A stretch of 9,016 nt of DNA from Pseudomonadota bacterium. GTDB taxonomy: Bacteria; Pseudomonadota; Alphaproteobacteria; Rhodospirillales; 2-02-FULL-58-16. The notes beneath the pieces are model-generated. The model was not told the DNA's origin. It saw only the letters and a list, made by a program, of their open reading frames with translations, and searched no databases. Below are positions 6,683 through 9,016 of the stretch, piece after piece; the stretch's first letter is position 1, and each line of letters begins with the position of its first letter. A program made the translations under genes and the position numbers. The stretch is from the NCBI GenBank assembly GCA_022560215.1, contig JADFTO010000103.1, positions 1 through 9,016 on the forward strand, given 5' to 3'.

Positions 6683-7105
6683 TCAGGATCGGGTCGTCTT
6701 GCGCGAACGCGGTTTCCTGCCGAGGCCGATCTTCTTCGCCAACTTGCTCCGGTGCTTGGCGTAATTTGGCGCCACCATGGGATAGTCCGACGCGAGTCCC
6801 CAGCGTTCCCGGTAGTCCTCGGGCGTCAAGTTGTAAGCCGTCTTCAGATGGCGCTTGAGCATTTTCAGCTTCTTGCCATCCTCGAGACAAATGATGTAAT
6901 CGGGGAAAATAGACTTCTTTATGGGGACGACGGGACGCGGCTTTTCGGCTTTCGCCGAGACGCTTCCCAAGGCCAGCAGGGTCTTGTAAACGTCCTGGAT
7001 CAACTTGGGCATATCGCCCGGTGCGATCGTGTTGTTTCCCACGTGGGCGCCGACGATTTCGGTGGTCAGTTCAAGAAGCTCGCTAACGTCAGGTTTGTCA
7101 CTCAT
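6683..7105 (-). CDS. mucR: Ros/MucR-family transcriptional regulator
   Basis: MucR proteins are alphaproteobacterial global regulators that bind AT-rich DNA in an H-NS-like way and typically repress their own gene. The 140-residue protein has the helical N-terminal oligomerisation region (about 5-48), a linker, and the Ros-type zinc-finger domain (about 60-128). IICLEDGKKLKMLKRHL and WGLASDYPMVAPNYA are diagnostic. Mapped to Ros, the ligand positions are Cys73, Asp76 (Cys82 in Ros), His86, Ala90 (His96) and Tyr91 (His97). Cys-x2-Asp is a known variant, but the last histidine is also missing, so this domain may fold without zinc, as some rhizobial Ros homologues do. A basic tail ends the protein. 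It is divergent from the TusA-like gene. The start at 7105 has a modest GGGA about 10 bases upstream. Confidence 0.93.
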   Translation of the reverse strand: MSDKPDVSELLELTTEIVGAHVGNNTIAPGDMPKLIQDVYKTLLALGSVSAKAEKPRPVVPIKKSIFPDYIICLEDGKKLKMLKRHLKTAYNLTPEDYRERWGLASDYPMVAPNYAKHRSKLAKKIGLGRKPRSRKTTRS

Positions 7106-7116
7106 CGGAAATATTC

Positions 7117-7150
7117 CCGCTTATTTGATTGTGAAACTTACTATATAATT
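7117..7150. promoter_or_regulatory. AT-rich divergent promoter region between mucR and the TusA-like gene
   Basis: In an otherwise GC-rich window this stretch is strongly AT-rich and has several TpA steps. A perfect plus-strand TATAAT lies at 7144-7149, which would start the TusA-like transcript near 7156; no convincing -35 hexamer is present (best TTATTT at 7121-7126). Overlapping minus-strand AT boxes could serve mucR. Because MucR binds AT-rich, TpA-containing DNA and usually autoregulates, this is a likely MucR operator controlling both genes. That last step is inference. Confidence 0.5.
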
Positions 7151-7178
7151 AACATCTTTCCCCGAGGCAAGAACTCGT

Positions 7179-7454
7179 ATGAAAAATAAATCAAAGCAAA
7201 ATTGGAACGATGACATCGATTTCTACCTGGATATAACCCAGGAAATCTGTCCCCTGACTTTCGTCAAGACAAAACTCCTGATCGAGAAGATGGAGTCCGG
7301 GCAGGTGGTCCAGGTCCGCCTCAAGGGCGCCGAGCCCCTGGAGAACGTCCCCCGGTCGGCCCGCGAACAGGGGCACACCGTACTCGGCATGGAGCCCGAG
7401 GACCCGGACGCGAAGCCGGACGGCGTCCACATCCTCTGCATCCGCAAGGCGTGA
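7179..7454 (+). CDS. TusA-like (SirA/YeeD fold) sulfur-carrier-type protein
   Basis: This 91-residue protein has one TusA-type domain at about 14-89. The conserved cysteine is Cys24 in DITQEICPLTFVKTKLLIEKM, just before the first helix. The usual CPxP motif is CPLT here, so the second proline is lost. The LTFVKTKL and EPLENVPRSAREQGH blocks match a subgroup annotated as TusA family in alphaproteobacteria, which I recognise only from memory. TusA relays persulfide sulfur in tRNA thiolation, molybdopterin or sulfur-oxidation pathways; which applies here is unknown. It is the only plus-strand gene in the window, divergent from mucR and convergent with tsaB, so it is its own transcription unit. 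GAGG at 7164-7167, 11 bases before ATG, is a slightly distant Shine-Dalgarno. The N-terminal ten residues are polar extension. Confidence 0.85.
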   Translation: MKNKSKQNWNDDIDFYLDITQEICPLTFVKTKLLIEKMESGQVVQVRLKGAEPLENVPRSAREQGHTVLGMEPEDPDAKPDGVHILCIRKA

Positions 7455-7474
7455 ACGGGCTCATAAAGACTTTC

Positions 7475-7498
7475 AGTCGCCCTAGGGCGATTCTATTT
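7475..7498 (+). terminator. Intrinsic terminator between the converging TusA-like gene and tsaB
   Basis: TCGCCC-TA-GGGCGA (7477-7490) is a perfect 14-base palindrome. As RNA it gives a 7-bp stem (7475-7481 with 7486-7492, one G-U pair) with a CTAG loop, followed by CTATTT. It starts 20 bases after the TusA-like stop codon. On the minus strand the following bases are less T-rich, so termination of tsaB transcripts here is possible but weaker. The rest of 7455-7539 shows nothing else. Confidence 0.6.
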
Positions 7499-7539
7499 AA
7501 CGTGGAAAATGCTCTTCGGAACCATCACACTAGCCGGTT

Positions 7540-8232
7540 TCATGGCCTGAGGCGGCCGCCGCCTTCCGGCGCCGTGGCGGCGGGGGGCTTCAAATAGAGA
7601 GGCGACGGGGGCGCCGGTCTTTCGCCCGGACGCCAGCGGCGGGCGGCGATGGCCGCGAGAACGGTGGCGTCCGGCGTCCCCGGGGCCCCGCTGAGGGCGA
7701 CGTCCAGTCCGGCCCTGGCGAGCGCCGGCCGGACGAGGTTCGATGCGTCCCCGGCGACGACGACCCGGCCGCCTTCCGCGACCAGCCCGGCCACGTCTTC
7801 GGGAAGCAGCGCCCGGGGCTCGGAGAAGGGCTCCAGGTCCGGGGTGAAGGCCTGGGCGTAGATGTCGGCCCTTTTCGACTGCAAGGCCACCACCAGGGTG
7901 GCGCCCGAACGTTCAGACGCGGGCACCGCGTGGGCCACCGTCTCGGTGGTCGTGGCGCCGAAGCACGGCAGTCCCGCCGCCAGGGCCAGGCCGCGCGCCG
8001 CCGCCAGTCCGATGCGCAGGCCCGTGAACGCCCCCGGCCCCACGGTGACCGCCACCAGGTCGAGATCGCAGGCGCCGCACCCGGCCCCGTCCAGCACTTC
8101 GCCCACCATGGGCATCAGGGCCTCCGCGTGCCCGCGCTCCATGTCCCGGCGGAGGCTCCAGGCCACCCCGCCCCGCCGCCAGAGGGCGACGGAGCAGGCG
8201 GTCGTGGACGTGTCCAGGGCGAGGATGTTCAT
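7540..8232 (-). CDS. tsaB: tRNA threonylcarbamoyladenosine biosynthesis protein TsaB
   Basis: TsaB (YeaZ) is the non-catalytic partner of TsaD in making t6A at position 37 of ANN-decoding tRNAs. The 230-residue product has the ASKHA-fold N-terminus MNILALDTSTTACSVAL, the HAEALMP motif at 35-41, and the signature VGPGAFTGLRIGLAAARGLALA at about 64-85. PLYLKPP near 211-217 is the usual C-terminal mark. Length is normal. The ATG at 8232 has a GGGAGAGG run a few bases upstream. In many alphaproteobacteria tsaB is followed directly by rimI and then by the fur cluster; here the next downstream item is a terminator and the convergent TusA-like gene. It lies 58 bases after the nitroreductase and may be cotranscribed with it. 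Confidence 0.95.
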   Translation of the reverse strand: MNILALDTSTTACSVALWRRGGVAWSLRRDMERGHAEALMPMVGEVLDGAGCGACDLDLVAVTVGPGAFTGLRIGLAAARGLALAAGLPCFGATTTETVAHAVPASERSGATLVVALQSKRADIYAQAFTPDLEPFSEPRALLPEDVAGLVAEGGRVVVAGDASNLVRPALARAGLDVALSGAPGTPDATVLAAIAARRWRPGERPAPPSPLYLKPPAATAPEGGGRLRP

Positions 8233-8251
8233 CCGTCCTCTCCCTGGCGCC

Positions 8252-8278
8252 GGGGGAGGGGGAGGGCGGCGGTTGGGG
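8252..8278 (+). other. G-run tract (possible G-quadruplex motif) upstream of tsaB
   Basis: Four plus-strand G-runs (8252-8256, 8258-8262, 8264-8266, 8275-8278), separated by 1, 1 and 8 bases, lie in the short gap between the nitroreductase stop and the tsaB start. They match a loose G-quadruplex pattern on the non-coding strand; the mRNA is C-rich. In a GC-rich genome this may be compositional. Confidence 0.25.
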
Positions 8279-8290
8279 ACGGCGCGGGCA

Positions 8291-8881
8291 TCACAGGATC
8301 CGGCAGGCCTGGGCGAAGTCCGGGCGCGGCAGGCGGGGACCGAGGGCGCCGGGATCCCCGTGGCCCATGTTGCACAGGAAATTGGAGCGGACCGTCCCGC
8401 CCGGGAAGAATTCCCGGTCCACCATCTCGTTGTCGAACCCCGACATGGGACCGCAGTCCAGTCCCAGGGCGCGGGCCGCCAGCATGACGTAGGCCCCCTG
8501 CAGGGAGCCGTTGCGAAAGGCCGTGGCCTCGATCAGGGCGGCATCGCCCTCGAACCACTTGCCTTCGTCGGCGGCCGGATTCAGCCGCCCCAGGTGCTCC
8601 GCGAACCGCAGGTCATGGCCGATGACGGCGGTGGCGGGCGCGGTCATGGTCTTCTCCACGTTGCCTTCCGCGAGGCAGGGCTTGAGCCGCTCCTTGGCCT
8701 CGGGCGAAACCACGAAAAGGATGCGCGCCGGGCAGCAGTTGGCGCTGGTCGGCCCCATCTTGGCCAGGTTCCAGACGGCCTCGAGCATGTCGGCGCCGAC
8801 ATGCTCGTCCGTCCAGGCCCGGTGGGTGCGCGCCTCGCGGAACAGGATATCCAGGGCGCGCGTATCGACGGTCCGGGTCAT
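8291..8881 (-). CDS. Nitroreductase-family flavoprotein, RutE/HadB type (probable malonic semialdehyde reductase-like)
   Basis: The 196-residue protein belongs to the RutE/HadB subgroup of FMN-dependent NAD(P)H nitroreductases. Diagnostic blocks are FREARTHRAWTDEHV (about 14-28), GPTSANCCPARILFV (about 43-57), GNVEKTM (73-79), AFRNGSLQGAYVMLAARALGLDCGPMSGFD (about 121-150) and SNFLCNMGHGDP (about 166-177). In E. coli RutE reduces malonic semialdehyde in uracil degradation. No other rut gene is in view, so here it may instead reduce other aldehydes, enones or quinones; the substrate is unknown. The ATG at 8881 has an excellent AGGAGG Shine-Dalgarno (8892-8887) with a five-base gap. The protein has the length usual for the subgroup. 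Its upstream region runs straight into a long palindrome. Confidence 0.92.
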   Translation of the reverse strand: MTRTVDTRALDILFREARTHRAWTDEHVGADMLEAVWNLAKMGPTSANCCPARILFVVSPEAKERLKPCLAEGNVEKTMTAPATAVIGHDLRFAEHLGRLNPAADEGKWFEGDAALIEATAFRNGSLQGAYVMLAARALGLDCGPMSGFDNEMVDREFFPGGTVRSNFLCNMGHGDPGALGPRLPRPDFAQACRIL

Positions 8882-8930
8882 GGCAACCTCCTAGAGCGGG
8901 TCAGGATTGATAGGAACCATTTGACCGGGA

Positions 8931-9016
8931 TTATTTTGTCCCGTGGCTAGGCACGCTCCGAAAGGCGATGCTTGCGCATCGGATGAGGGGCGTAACGACG
9001 CCACGGGGCAAAAGAA
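8931..9016. repeat. Long imperfect palindrome, possible MITE or REP-like element, cut by the window edge
   Basis: Bases 8931-9016 form one nested inverted repeat centred near 8973.5. The outer arms 8931-8947 and 9000-9016 match at 15 of 17 positions, plus one G-U pair and one mismatch. Middle arms 8953-8959 and 8987-8993 give seven pairs, one of them G-U. Inner arms CGATGC and GCATCG (8966-8971, 8976-8981) enclose TTGC. Both wobbles are G-U only if the plus strand is transcribed, and would be A-C mismatches on the other strand. Pairing reaches the last base of the window, so the element is incomplete. No protein is encoded. No T-run flanks it, so it is not a standard terminator. A mobile or dispersed palindromic repeat is my preferred reading; a structured RNA is possible. 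Confidence 0.65.

Noticed and set aside
7496..7505. The ten-base string TTTAACGTGG, identical to bases 61-70 of the riboswitch, suggesting a second SAM-II element near tsaB.
   Set aside because: No matching CGTGG arm, GGATTT, GCTTGC or GCTAA block occurs around it on the minus strand, and ten-base repeats are expected by chance in a window this size.
8934..9013. Intrinsic terminator for a gene right of the window.
   Set aside because: The stem is much longer than a terminator, has internal loops at symmetric places, and neither strand has a T-run after the stem.
1..9016. CRISPR arrays, tRNA or rRNA genes, transposases, toxin-antitoxin pairs or phage genes.
   Set aside because: None seen: there are no spaced direct repeats, no cloverleaf-like segments noticed, and all clear coding regions are conserved housekeeping or regulatory families.

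Overview
The window reads as a GC-rich alphaproteobacterial chromosome segment, most likely Rhodospirillales-like; that rank is inferred from gene style only. Two things point to Alphaproteobacteria. One is a Ros/MucR-family regulator, a family essentially confined to that class. The other is the minus-strand gene order fur - miaB - phoH - ybeY - corC - lnt - XRE regulator, which in this class is usually followed by metK. A SAM-II riboswitch-like element, also mainly alphaproteobacterial, sits where the metK leader would be, at the left edge.

Layout, right to left in the direction of most transcription. At 8931-9016 a long imperfect palindrome runs to the window edge. Next come a RutE/HadB-type nitroreductase (8291-8881) and tsaB (7540-8232). 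A small TusA-like gene (7179-7454) is the only plus-strand gene. It converges with tsaB on a palindromic terminator and diverges from mucR (6683-7105) across an AT-rich promoter region. Then follows the packed minus-strand run fur (6208-6621), miaB (4830-6179), phoH (3829-4833), ybeY (3315-3836), corC (2411-3304) and lnt (823-2400), with overlaps or gaps of 28 bp or less. A separate promoter drives the XRE regulator (202-690). After it lie a GC hairpin, a sigma70-type promoter and the SAM-II-like aptamer (48-97), leading out of the window.

How the genes fit together. miaB and tsaB act in tRNA modification (ms2i6A37 and t6A37). ybeY acts on rRNA and RNA quality, and phoH is its usual NTPase neighbour. 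corC and lnt are envelope genes, with lnt finishing lipoproteins. fur, mucR and the XRE gene are three regulators of metal, global and possibly growth or nodulation-type responses. The window is mostly ordinary conserved housekeeping sequence and I see no wholly new multi-gene system. The points worth a second look are the SAM-II element, the edge palindrome, the MucR protein lacking zinc ligands, and the TusA-like gene occupying the place where rimI is normally found.

No gene-free stretch exceeds about 200 bases. The gaps are 1-201 (riboswitch, promoter, hairpin), 691-822 (XRE promoter), 7455-7539 (terminator) and 8882-9016 (ribosome binding site and palindrome). I found no tRNA, rRNA, CRISPR array, insertion sequence with a transposase, or phage gene.
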